A DNA stretch of 37,422 nt. It comes from an uncultured Solobacterium sp. (GTDB taxonomy: Bacteria; Bacillota_I; Bacilli_A; Erysipelotrichales; Erysipelotrichaceae). Under the pieces are notes generated by a model that was not told the origin of the DNA, did no database searches, and saw only the letters and a list, made by a program, of their open reading frames with translations. The stretch lies in assembly GCA_938039295.1 (NCBI GenBank), contig CALHUY010000093.1:1-37422 (forward strand). Direction: 5' to 3'. Positions 23,717 to 31,221 of this stretch are shown in pieces. The position numbers and the translations under genes were made by a program. The stretch's first letter is position 1. Every line of letters starts with the position of its first letter.

Positions 23717-23746
23717 AAAGGTTCTCTTACAAAAAGAGAACCTTTT
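23717..23746. terminator. Bidirectional terminator between the small membrane gene and acpS
   Basis: AAAGGTTCTCTT (23717-23728), ACAAA loop, AAGAGAACCTTT (23734-23745), T-run of four on each strand. Confidence 0.75.
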
Positions 23747-23760
23747 AAAAATGAATGTAT

Positions 23761-24078
23761 TTATGTATTTGAAATACTTTGTACAATCGCAATCGCGATG
23801 TTTGCGTCATGAGAGATACTCACTTCAAGTTCAGGATGGTCTTTGATGTAAGGTTTCCCACTTTCATCATTTAGAATACTGTACTGTAAGTAGTCTTTAT
23901 CCTGGGTTGCCTTGAAGATAGCTTCTTTCGCCGCAAAGCGTCCTGCAAAGTATTGTTTTTTCTGTGTGATAGTATGCTTTGAGGAGAATTCTATCATTTC
24001 AGATTGTGTCAAAACATGTGAAATGATGGGTTTTTCTAAGTCAATTCGAAGCATATCTACGATGTCTACGCCTAACAT
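23761..24078 (-). CDS. acpS: Holo-[acyl-carrier-protein] synthase
   Basis: A 105-residue AcpS, which transfers 4'-phosphopantetheine from CoA to a serine of carrier proteins. The magnesium-binding GVDIVD is at residues 3-8, FAAKEAIFKA is the second signature, and ISHD closes the family pattern. The start at MLGVDIVD (24078) is chosen by homology; the frame is open 15 codons further. No Shine-Dalgarno sequence precedes it, and a TAATAAT run lies directly upstream. Divergent from sortase. It may serve fatty-acid ACP and, if one exists elsewhere, the carrier of the nearby adenylating enzyme. Confidence 0.92.
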   Translation of the reverse strand: MLGVDIVDMLRIDLEKPIISHVLTQSEMIEFSSKHTITQKKQYFAGRFAAKEAIFKATQDKDYLQYSILNDESGKPYIKDHPELEVSISHDANIAIAIVQSISNT

Positions 24079-24161
24079 GGTATTATTATTACATAGTTGC
24101 GTGCATTTGGCGAATGCTTGCACACTCAGTCAATCGACTGTAAAATATTGCAGAGGTTAGT

Positions 24162-24953
24162 ATGAAAGAGAAAAAGAATAAAAAGAAATTATCTAGAGTG
24201 GGAAGAATTGTACTGGATATCATCATGGTTGTGTGTTTAGGTGTTGCAATTTTTTCTGGCTACCAGTTATATAAAGGTCTAGCAAGTTATAACCAAGCAG
24301 GAAATGCGTATGATAACTTACGTAAAGATGCCGTTACAACGAAGAAAGACACGGATAAAGATGATACAACTTCTACATTAGATTTCCAAAAGTTGTTATC
24401 TCAAAACCCAGACTGTGCAGGTTGGATTACACTTCCAAACTCCAATGTGGACTATCCGGTTGTGTTTGGTGCTAGTACAGATGAAAATAAGTTTGGAAAT
24501 AGTTACTACTTGGACCACTTATTTGATGGTACATACAATCTAAGCGGAACGGTATTTATTGACTATAACAATGGCAGAGACTTTACACATAAGAATACAG
24601 TCATTTATGGTCACCATATGTTAAATGATTCAATGTTTGCGGATATTGAGAAGTATAAAGATCAATCTTACTATGATAGTCATAAGGAAATGGTTTTCCA
24701 AACACCAAATGGTACATATAAGATTTATCCGGTTGCAGGATACTCTACAACGGGTACAGGAAACTATGTACAGTATGACTTTGGTAGTGACAGTGAATTT
24801 TTAAGTTATGTTGATCGTTTTGTTTCTGCATCAACATTTAAGAGTGATGTAACAATCACAGCAGAAGATCAAATTGTAATGTTATCAACATGTTCCTATG
24901 ATGTTGAAGATGGAAGATATGTATTAGTTGGAAAGCTGGTAAAAGTTTCATAA
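24162..24953 (+). CDS. srtB: Class B sortase
   Basis: A 263-residue membrane-anchored transpeptidase that links surface proteins to the cell wall. N-terminal basic stretch and one membrane helix (about 14-34). The catalytic triad is visible: H151 in VIYGHHM, C244 in MLSTCSY, R252 in DGRYVLVGKL. The long spacing between the cysteine and start and the YGHHM form fit class B. Ribosome binding site AGAGG. First of three genes with short gaps (sortase, LCP, beta-helix). The adhesin at the right end of the window may be anchored by this or another sortase; its sorting signal is not seen. Confidence 0.93.
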   Translation: MKEKKNKKKLSRVGRIVLDIIMVVCLGVAIFSGYQLYKGLASYNQAGNAYDNLRKDAVTTKKDTDKDDTTSTLDFQKLLSQNPDCAGWITLPNSNVDYPVVFGASTDENKFGNSYYLDHLFDGTYNLSGTVFIDYNNGRDFTHKNTVIYGHHMLNDSMFADIEKYKDQSYYDSHKEMVFQTPNGTYKIYPVAGYSTTGTGNYVQYDFGSDSEFLSYVDRFVSASTFKSDVTITAEDQIVMLSTCSYDVEDGRYVLVGKLVKVS

Positions 24954-24968
24954 ACAAGGAAATGATCT

Positions 24969-26543
24969 ATGACCGAACAAAATCCAAACAGAGTAATTCG
25001 AAAGAAAAAGCGTAAGAAGAGATATATCAGCGCTAGATTTTTATGGCTGATTCTTTTCCTTGCGAGTATTGTATTTGCGATAACATTCTGGCGTATGCCG
25101 ATGTTTCCGACAAAGTGGAAATTTATCGTTGTACTCGTACTTGCGGTAATCGATTGGTTAACATTCTTGTTAACATCTAAGGTAAGACCTAGTAATATTT
25201 TTGCGCAGGGAATCAATACAGTGCTTGCGGTAGCGCTTATTATCGTCAATATTGCACTACCGTACTATACAGATCGCTTTAGCAATATTTTCTCCTCTGT
25301 TTTGGGTAATGAAGTTAGAATTGGCATCTATGTTATGACAGATGCGTATAAAGCAAAATATAAAGATATATTCGCTAACTCTGAATACAAAGAAAGTATG
25401 AAGTTAGCGGAGTATCAGAATGCAACATTTATTACAGCAATTGGTGTAGATGGAAATAATCAGAACTACGCACTAGAACAGTTAAGTGCGGATTTAAAGA
25501 ATGATAATCTGAAGACAGTGAATAGTAGTTCTGTGCAATCTGCTGTAAAGAACCTATATACAAATCAAGGTGATGTTTTACTCTTAAGTGATTCCTATTT
25601 ATCAACAGTTTTAGAAACAGATGAATTTAAGAACTTTAAGACAGACACAAAGCTGATTGGTAGTTATTTCCGCAAGGTGGAAACGACACAAGTAACAGAA
25701 GATAAGACCAATCTTGCGAACACACCATTTACAATCTTCATTGCGGGTAATGACCAACCGGGTGATTTAAGCTTAGAGGGTAGAACGGACGTTGATATAG
25801 CGGTAACAGTGAATCCGAATACACATCAAATTCTGATTTCCAACTTACCACGTGATGCCTATATTCAAAATCCGGCATATCAAAACTCGAAGGATAAGTT
25901 AACTCATCTAGGATTAAGTGGTATTCAAAATACATTAAAGGGTGTTAGTAACTTACTTGGTACAGATGTGAATTACTACATGTTAGTAAACTTCACAACA
26001 TTTGAAGATATTATTAACTCAATTAATGGTGTTGATATTGATAATCCATTTGAATTTACTGCGACATTTACAGGACGCACATATCCTCAGGGAACATTAC
26101 ATCTTGATGGAGAGTTAGCATTAGAGTATGTTCGTGAACGTTATAGTCTGCCAAACGGTGACTTTGACCGTAACCTTCACCAACAAATCGTGTTATCTGC
26201 GATTATTCATAAGCTATTAAGTCCTGAGTTGATTAGTTCGATTAATAATATTCTGGGCGCCTTACAAGGTAAATTCTTAACCAATGTTTCTACAGATTCT
26301 ATTTATGCTTTATGTAAGAAACAGTTAGACCAAAATATTCAATGGAATATTGTAAAGTATCATCTTGATGGTGATACAGGTAGTGATTACTGTGCATCTG
26401 CACCGGATCAACTATTATCAGTAGTTTACTTATATCAAAATCAGGTTGATTTCATTAAGGCTGAGATTGATAAGATTATGAATGATGAAATCATTTCCCA
26501 GGAAACACTACCTGAGGGAATATATGATAATTCCACAAACTAG
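24969..26543 (+). CDS. LytR-CpsA-Psr family cell-wall glycopolymer ligase
   Basis: A 524-residue LCP protein. Residues 1-110 hold a basic start and about three membrane helices. The catalytic LCP domain runs from about 255 to 420 with FIAGNDQPGDLSLEGRTDVD, ISNLPRDAYI, NYYMLVNFTTFEDIINSINGVDI, and EYVRERYSLPNGDFDRNLHQQ, carrying the aspartates and arginines that bind the polyprenyl pyrophosphate. These enzymes attach teichoic acids or capsule to peptidoglycan outside the membrane. Ribosome binding site AAGGAAATG. Spaced 15 bases after the sortase gene. Confidence 0.93.
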   Translation: MTEQNPNRVIRKKKRKKRYISARFLWLILFLASIVFAITFWRMPMFPTKWKFIVVLVLAVIDWLTFLLTSKVRPSNIFAQGINTVLAVALIIVNIALPYYTDRFSNIFSSVLGNEVRIGIYVMTDAYKAKYKDIFANSEYKESMKLAEYQNATFITAIGVDGNNQNYALEQLSADLKNDNLKTVNSSSVQSAVKNLYTNQGDVLLLSDSYLSTVLETDEFKNFKTDTKLIGSYFRKVETTQVTEDKTNLANTPFTIFIAGNDQPGDLSLEGRTDVDIAVTVNPNTHQILISNLPRDAYIQNPAYQNSKDKLTHLGLSGIQNTLKGVSNLLGTDVNYYMLVNFTTFEDIINSINGVDIDNPFEFTATFTGRTYPQGTLHLDGELALEYVRERYSLPNGDFDRNLHQQIVLSAIIHKLLSPELISSINNILGALQGKFLTNVSTDSIYALCKKQLDQNIQWNIVKYHLDGDTGSDYCASAPDQLLSVVYLYQNQVDFIKAEIDKIMNDEIISQETLPEGIYDNSTN

Positions 26544-26551
26544 GAGGATTT

Positions 26552-27214
26552 ATGTACCGTATTGATGAGATGTATGATTTAGAACACACAGCTGCGAAAG
26601 AGTATTTATCACAGTTTACATATCCATGGGAAGCTCTTTCTGGAATTAAGAACCTCATTTTAAAGTTAGGTGAAGGATTAGACAAGGAAGAATACACTGA
26701 AGTATCTGAACATGTTTGGATTCATAAGACAGCGACTGTATTTCCATCGGCCTATATTGGTGCACCATGCATTATTGGACCGCGTACAGAGGTACGTCAT
26801 TGTGCATTTATCAGATCTGCGGCGTTAGTTGGTGCAGATTGTGTGGTTGGAAATAGTTGTGAGTTAAAGAATGTGATTCTATTTGACCATGTTCAAACAC
26901 CGCACTATAACTATGTAGGAGATTCTATCTTAGGATATTATTCCCATATGGGTGCAGGCTCAGTCACATCAAATGTGAAGAGTGATAAGCGTCCTGTAAC
27001 AATTCGTGAAGATGGTCATCGAATTGATACCGGACTTAAGAAGTTTGGCGCAATGCTTGGAGATTATGTTGAGGTAGGATGTAATTCTGTGCTTAACCCA
27101 GGCACTGTGATTGGCAGAAACTCTCGTGTGTATCCAACATCTTGTGTAAGAGGTTTGGTACACGAAAATAGCATCTGGAAGAATGATGGTACAGTCATTT
27201 CAATTCATGAATAA
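26552..27214 (+). CDS. Left-handed beta-helix (GlmU C-domain-like) protein
   Basis: A 220-residue hexapeptide-repeat protein. Repeats run from VSEHVWIHKTATVFPSAYIG to NPGTVIGRNSRVYPTSCVRG and resemble the acetyltransferase half of GlmU or putative UDP-GlcNAc pyrophosphorylase homologues, but the N-terminal uridylyltransferase domain is missing. A long insert loop (KSDKRPVTIREDGHRIDTGLKKFG) is like that in nucleoside-sugar enzymes. Activity is unknown; an acetyl- or nucleotide-transfer role in envelope sugar supply fits its neighbours. Starts after TAGGAGG, nine bases past the LCP stop. Confidence 0.8.
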   Translation: MYRIDEMYDLEHTAAKEYLSQFTYPWEALSGIKNLILKLGEGLDKEEYTEVSEHVWIHKTATVFPSAYIGAPCIIGPRTEVRHCAFIRSAALVGADCVVGNSCELKNVILFDHVQTPHYNYVGDSILGYYSHMGAGSVTSNVKSDKRPVTIREDGHRIDTGLKKFGAMLGDYVEVGCNSVLNPGTVIGRNSRVYPTSCVRGLVHENSIWKNDGTVISIHE

Positions 27215-27216
27215 AG

Positions 27217-27248
27217 AAAATATAGTTGCGTAATCGCAACTATATTTT
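27217..27248. terminator. Bidirectional terminator overlapping the aldolase-like stop
   Basis: AAAATATAGTTGCG (27217-27230), TAAT loop, CGCAACTATATTTT (27235-27248): a perfect 14-bp stem with T-runs both ways. On the minus strand it includes the last codons and the stop of the convergent gene. Confidence 0.88.
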
Positions 27249-28265
27249 AGTTAGTAAGTATTCAACGTTTTCGCGCTTTGTCGCAAAGGATGTCACAAAG
27301 CGAACAGCAGTGTGTGTTTCATCAATTGTTACCCAAGAGGTAAAGGTGAATTCTTTTGAAAGTTCTTCTAGCTTTGTGTTTTCGAAAATTGGAAATAGTT
27401 GGTTGGTTTCGACAGGGAAATAAAAACGATATCCTTTTGATAGAAATCCTTCTGCAAGTAAATCTGCCATATTAATCGCGTGTTTTGAGATTGTAAGATA
27501 GCGGTTCTCCTTAAATAGTTCTTCGAATTGAATACCGAGCATTCTACCTTTGGCTAGCATTCCTCCGTGTTGCTTGATGGAGTAGCGGAAGTCTTTTTTG
27601 TATAGACCACTAAGAATGACGATGCATTCTCCAAATAGAGCACCAACTTTTGTGCCACCAATGTAGAATATATCGCATAGATTTGCGATATCTTCAAAGG
27701 TCACATCATTCTTCTTGGCCATAAGACCATATCCTAGTCTTGCGCCATCAATGAAGAGTGGGATGTTATGCTTTTGGCAGATGTTGTATAAATCTTTAAG
27801 TTCTTGTTTGGTGTATAGGGTACCACTTTCAGTAGGAAAGGAAATGTATACGATACCTGGTTGTACAGTGTGTTCTGCACTAGCATCGTTGTAGTGGTTA
27901 TGAATCAGTGTATCCACTTGTTTGGCTGTGATCTTGCCGTTAGATGTAGGTAGTGTTAGACATTTATGTCCTACGGATTCAAGTGCACCTGTTTCATGTG
28001 CGTTAATATGCCCACTTTCTGCACAGATTGCGCCTTGGTGGTGTTTTAAGATGGCTGTAATGACAGCGATATTGGTTTGGGTACCACCAACCATGAAGTG
28101 GATATCCACATCTTCACGTTTAATTGTATGTTTGATAAGATTTGCGGCATTTTGACAATGGCTATCTTTGCCATAACCGATTGTTTGTTCGTCATTTGTA
28201 TTTGTTAAGGCTGCTAAAATTTCAGGAATACAACCCTCAGTATAGTCACTATCGAATCGAATCAT
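27240..28265 (-). CDS. Threonine-aldolase-family PLP enzyme
   Basis: A 341-residue beta-eliminating lyase-like protein. MIRFDSDYTEGC and HPEIL-like ILAALTNTNDEQTIGYG form the start, VGGTQTNIAVI and ESGHINAHETGALE the PLP pocket, FIDGARLGYGL the aspartate that holds the pyridine, and YIGGTKVGALFGE the PLP lysine. Family members split L-threonine or allo-threonine to glycine and acetaldehyde. The start at 28265 follows GGAGGG; the upstream frame is not used. Divergent from tsaC with TATAAT near 28288-28295. Confidence 0.88.
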   Translation of the reverse strand: MIRFDSDYTEGCIPEILAALTNTNDEQTIGYGKDSHCQNAANLIKHTIKREDVDIHFMVGGTQTNIAVITAILKHHQGAICAESGHINAHETGALESVGHKCLTLPTSNGKITAKQVDTLIHNHYNDASAEHTVQPGIVYISFPTESGTLYTKQELKDLYNICQKHNIPLFIDGARLGYGLMAKKNDVTFEDIANLCDIFYIGGTKVGALFGECIVILSGLYKKDFRYSIKQHGGMLAKGRMLGIQFEELFKENRYLTISKHAINMADLLAEGFLSKGYRFYFPVETNQLFPIFENTKLEELSKEFTFTSWVTIDETHTAVRFVTSFATKRENVEYLLTKI

Positions 28266-28332
28266 CTGATACCCTCCATATTTCGCGCTATAATTATAAG
28301 GCATAGAGATAAAAGTAGAAAAGAGGAAGTAT

Positions 28333-28932
28333 ATGCGTCGTTTTAAAGCAGAAGAGATTCAAGAAATCATTGAGATACTAAAAAATGATGGCGTCATTAG
28401 TGTACCAACCGATACGGTGTATGGAGTTTGTTCACAGGTTTCTAGTCATCAAGCAGAAGAAAATCTAAGAAATGTGAAGCATCGCCCTCTAACAAAGGCA
28501 TTTCCAGTGATGTGTGCAGATCTTGAACAGATTCAAGAGATTGCACAAGTTGATGAAAGAGCTAAGAAAGTGATTGAAGGCTTTATGCCAGGCCCAATCA
28601 CAGTTATCCTCAAGCGGAAAGATGGAGTGAATCTATCGCAAGAAAATCTAGATACGATTGCGATTCGTATGGCAACATCTACTACACTTGCCAAGATTAT
28701 TAAAGGTTTAGGAAGACCAATCTTTATGACAAGTGCGAATCAATCAGGAGAACCAACTTGTACATCACTAGAGGAGATTGAAAAGAGCTGTCCAGATTTG
28801 GATGGAATGTTAGAAGGTGATGTCTCCTTTGGTGAAGCGAGTACTATCGTGGATTGTACAAAAGAAGAGTTGGTTATTTTGCGACCAGGTCCAATTACCA
28901 TGCAGGATATTACAGAAAAATTGATGAAATAA
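28333..28932 (+). CDS. tsaC: L-threonylcarbamoyladenylate synthase
   Basis: A 199-residue YrdC-domain enzyme making threonylcarbamoyl-AMP for the t6A tRNA modification. Seen: SVPTDTVYGV, NVKHRPLTKAFPVM (binding lysine and arginine), TSANQSGEPT and STIVD. It has only the YrdC domain, without the extra Sua5 domain. Ribosome binding site AAGAGGAAG. tsaC near prmC and upp is a conserved Bacillota order; here eight genes separate it from prmC. Note that threonine aldolase, which consumes threonine, is divergent. Confidence 0.92.
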   Translation: MRRFKAEEIQEIIEILKNDGVISVPTDTVYGVCSQVSSHQAEENLRNVKHRPLTKAFPVMCADLEQIQEIAQVDERAKKVIEGFMPGPITVILKRKDGVNLSQENLDTIAIRMATSTTLAKIIKGLGRPIFMTSANQSGEPTCTSLEEIEKSCPDLDGMLEGDVSFGEASTIVDCTKEELVILRPGPITMQDITEKLMK

Positions 28933-28938
28933 CAACGT

Positions 28939-28968
28939 GATATCCTTGCATGTATGGGTATCTTCTTA
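28939..28968 (+). terminator. Weak terminator candidate between tsaC and upp
   Basis: GATATCC (28939-28945) and GGGTATC (28956-28962), seven pairs with one G-T and a 10-base loop, followed by TTCTTAT. Weak. Confidence 0.3.
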
Positions 28969-29005
28969 TATCATTTAGAACAGGAAATACGGAGGAAAGA
29001 AGATA

Positions 29006-29626
29006 ATGTTAGAAGTATTGAATCATCCCCTAATTACACATAAGTTGACACAAATGCGTCGTAAAGAGTGCGGAACAAAGGATTTCCGTGAGAATCTTGA
29101 CGAGATTGCAGAGCTAATGGCGTATGAAGTATGCCGTGATTTACCAACAAATCCAATTGAAATTGAAACACCGGTTGCGAAGTGTACTGGTTATGAATTA
29201 AGTAAAGAAGTAGTCATCGTTCCAATCTTGCGTGCAGGTATTGGTTTATTAGATGGTATTAGACGTCTGGTTCCTACAGCAAAGGTAGGTTTCATCGGTA
29301 TGTATCGTGATGAGACAACTTTGGAACCTGTAGAATATTTTGCAAAGTTTCCAAGCCACTTGGAAGACGCTATCGTTATGATTGTTGACCCAATGTTGGC
29401 GACTGGTGGTAGTGCAAAGGATGCGATTGCGCAAATCAAGAAGCGTGGTGCAAAGAATATTAAGCTAGTATGCTTAGTAGCTGCACCAGAGGGTGTTAAG
29501 GTAATTCAAAAGAGCCATCCAGATGTAGACGTATATATCGCTGCATTAGATGATCATCTCAATGAGCATGGTTATATCGTACCTGGATTAGGAGATGCTG
29601 GCGACCGTATCTTCGGTACAAAGTAA
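29006..29626 (+). CDS. upp: Uracil phosphoribosyltransferase
   Basis: A 206-residue salvage enzyme making UMP from uracil and PRPP. The PRPP loop VMIVDPMLATGGSA, VPILRAGIGL and the C-terminal GYIVPGLGDAGDRIFGTK are all typical. Ribosome binding site CGGAGGAAAG. Four bases before the next small membrane gene, so likely co-transcribed. Confidence 0.97.
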   Translation: MLEVLNHPLITHKLTQMRRKECGTKDFRENLDEIAELMAYEVCRDLPTNPIEIETPVAKCTGYELSKEVVIVPILRAGIGLLDGIRRLVPTAKVGFIGMYRDETTLEPVEYFAKFPSHLEDAIVMIVDPMLATGGSAKDAIAQIKKRGAKNIKLVCLVAAPEGVKVIQKSHPDVDVYIAALDDHLNEHGYIVPGLGDAGDRIFGTK

Positions 29627-29629
29627 GTC

Positions 29630-29833
29630 ATGTCCAATCTGCATTTTATCTTGCGTTCTATTGTGTATCTGTTGATGTTCATTGTGACTTGGTTTGCGAT
29701 GGACGCAATCAATTACGAAAAGCTATTGCGCAAAAATAAGGTGAATCAAGCACAGGTGCTCTATTTCATCCTAGTGATGGCAGTTGCATATCTAGCAGGT
29801 TCATTTATATTAAGTTTTTTCCATTTTGGATAA
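29630..29833 (+). CDS. DUF1146 (YwzB-like) membrane protein
   Basis: A 67-residue protein with two membrane helices and the family pattern of NYEKLLRKNKVNQAQVLYFILVMAVAYLAGSFIL. In Bacillus the homologue ywzB is next to the atp operon and murA. Function unknown. It starts three bases after upp with little ribosome binding site, so coupled. A strong terminator follows. Confidence 0.75.
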   Translation: MSNLHFILRSIVYLLMFIVTWFAMDAINYEKLLRKNKVNQAQVLYFILVMAVAYLAGSFILSFFHFG

Positions 29834-29838
29834 AGTAA

Positions 29839-29876
29839 ACAGGCAATCACAATAATTTGTGGTTGCCTGTTCTGTT
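29839..29876 (+). terminator. Intrinsic terminator after DUF1146
   Basis: ACAGGCAATCAC (29839-29850) and GTGGTTGCCTGT (29859-29870), 12 pairs with one G-T, then TCTGTTAT. Confidence 0.82.
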
Positions 29877-29906
29877 ATATAATTAATGCCAATTTAATTA
29901 AAAATA

Positions 29907-29943
29907 TTGAAATATATGATAATTATAATATAATTATCATATA
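29907..29943 (+). promoter_or_regulatory. brnTA promoter with palindromic operator
   Basis: TTGAAA (29907-29912), 16-base spacer, TATAAT (29929-29934). A perfect 15-bp inverted repeat around one base, TATATGATAATTATA (29913-29927) and TATAATTATCATATA (29929-29943), covers the spacer and the whole -10 box. A ribbon-helix-helix BrnA repressor is the obvious ligand. Confidence 0.78.
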
Positions 29944-29961
29944 GATGTAGGTGGTATCTTG

Positions 29962-30261
29962 ATGTATTCGTTTGAATGGGATCAATATAAAAGTAAAATT
30001 AACCAATCTAAACATGATGTGACATTTGAAGAAGCGATGACAGTGTTTTATGATGAAAATGCATTGTTAGAATATGATAATTTGCATTCAAATGATGAAG
30101 ATAGATTTCGTATCTTAGGAAGTAGTGAACTAGGAAATATATTGTTGGTTGTTCACTGCATTAGAAAAGAGAAAATAATAAGAATCATATCGGCTCGAAA
30201 AGCAACGTTAACAGAAAGGCGGAATTACGAAAGGATATTTGAGTATGACAAAAAAAGATGA
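29962..30261 (+). CDS. brnT: BrnT-family RNase toxin
   Basis: A 99-residue type II toxin. Family pattern is clear: FEWDQYKSKINQSKHDVTFEEAMTVF, then DEDRFRILGSS, ILLVVHCIRKEKIIRIISARKAT and RRNYE. BrnT cleaves RNA and folds like RelE. ATG at 29962 follows AGGTGG; a TTG just before it is not needed. The 3' end overlaps brnA by 17 bases. The patch is AT-rich compared with neighbours. Confidence 0.92.
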   Translation: MYSFEWDQYKSKINQSKHDVTFEEAMTVFYDENALLEYDNLHSNDEDRFRILGSSELGNILLVVHCIRKEKIIRIISARKATLTERRNYERIFEYDKKR

Positions 30262-30475
30262 ATATCTAGAAAAAGAGTTTAATTTTGAAAAAGCGATTAA
30301 AAATCCATATGTGAAGGAATTAAAACGGCAAGTTACGATTAATATTAATAAATCTGTGATTGACTATTTTAAAAATGAGTCGATGCATACGGGAATTCCT
30401 TATCAAACATTAATTAATTTATATTTAGCAGACTGTGTAAAGGAAAAGAAGAAACTAAAAATAAATTGGGAATAA
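30245..30475 (+). CDS. brnA: BrnA-family antitoxin
   Basis: A 76-residue antitoxin with a ribbon-helix-helix-type C-terminal half: KRQVTININKSVIDYFKNESMHTGIPYQTLINLYLADC. BrnA binds and neutralises BrnT and represses the operon through the upstream palindrome. Start at ATG 30245 after AAAGGA. Overlap with brnT gives coupled translation, toxin gene first as usual for this family. Transcription may end in the 196-base gap that follows, where I see no clear terminator. Confidence 0.9.
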   Translation: MTKKDEYLEKEFNFEKAIKNPYVKELKRQVTININKSVIDYFKNESMHTGIPYQTLINLYLADCVKEKKKLKINWE

Positions 30476-30671
30476 TCCTTGTTTTATTCAATTGTTTTGG
30501 TTGTGAAAAATGAAACATAATTATATTTTGACTTGAGATAATAACTGATTCTATCACTTCGCCATTTGTGGATATGCATTTGGTCTTTTGTAGTTATATC
30601 TATAAATTTTAAGAAATGATGTGGAATTTATTGTTTTCTTCTGAATATAGAAGTAAGGAGGAAACAATTAT

Positions 30672-31199
30672 ATGAAAGATAAGGCACAAAAATATGATTT
30701 ATGGCATCATTACATGTCCTACCGCAAGGATCTCTACCGTATCATACAACCGCATAATATTGAAGCGGGCATGATATCTGAAGCAAACTGGGTGATACGT
30801 TCCCGTTATCAATCGGGAAAGGATATTGGTATCAGTGTAAAACCGGGTGATATTTGTTATATCGAATTTGGTCAATCCTACCTTAATGAAATGGGTTATC
30901 AACATTTTGGTTTAGTTGTGTCTGTATGTGCAAAGAAAGCTTTGGTCGTTCCGATGACTTCAAATGAAGCGACATATCAAAAAGCCTATGATTCTATCTA
31001 TCATCCACAGGGGAAATATCATCTTATGAAGATTGGTTTGGTAAGCGGGTTAAATAAACCATCAGTTTTATTTTTAAATGATATACGCTTTATTAATACT
31101 GCAAGAGTGATTGATATTAAAGCGCATATTCCTGTTACAGCACCTATGTTTAAAGAAGTACAGAAAAGAATGTTGAGAGTGATGTTCAGCACAGAGTGA
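30672..31199 (+). CDS. MazF/PemK-like protein
   Basis: A 175-residue protein whose middle and C-terminal parts match the MazF/PemK fold pattern: VKPGDICYIEFG, HFGLVVSVCAKKALVVPMTS, KIGLVSGLNKPSVLFLNDIRFINTARV. It has an N-terminal extension of about 55 residues (KYDLWHHYMSYRKDLYR onward) that MazF toxins lack. No antitoxin gene is upstream or downstream. It may be a domesticated relative rather than a toxin. Strong AAGGAGG at 30655-30661; gap 30476-30671 is AT-rich with TTGACT at 30528 as a possible -35. Confidence 0.65.
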   Translation: MKDKAQKYDLWHHYMSYRKDLYRIIQPHNIEAGMISEANWVIRSRYQSGKDIGISVKPGDICYIEFGQSYLNEMGYQHFGLVVSVCAKKALVVPMTSNEATYQKAYDSIYHPQGKYHLMKIGLVSGLNKPSVLFLNDIRFINTARVIDIKAHIPVTAPMFKEVQKRMLRVMFSTE

Positions 31200-31206
31200 T
31201 GGGATA

Positions 31207-31215
31207 TGTTATTAT
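31207..31215 (+). promoter_or_regulatory. Extended -10 before tilS
   Basis: TGTTATTAT (TG-n-TATTAT) with six bases to the tilS ATG. Puts +1 on or next to the ATG. Confidence 0.45.
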
Positions 31216-31221
31216 ACTGGC

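Noticed and set aside
27225..27240. GTTGCG-TAAT-CGCAAC as a second copy of the operator at 35593
   Set aside because: Spacing (4 versus 15 bases between the GTTGCG and CGCAAC cores) and position in a terminator between convergent genes make it a chance match.
30630..30660. Short CTTCT...AGAAG repeat before the PemK-like gene as an operator
   Set aside because: Only five pairs, overlaps the ribosome binding site region, too short to support.
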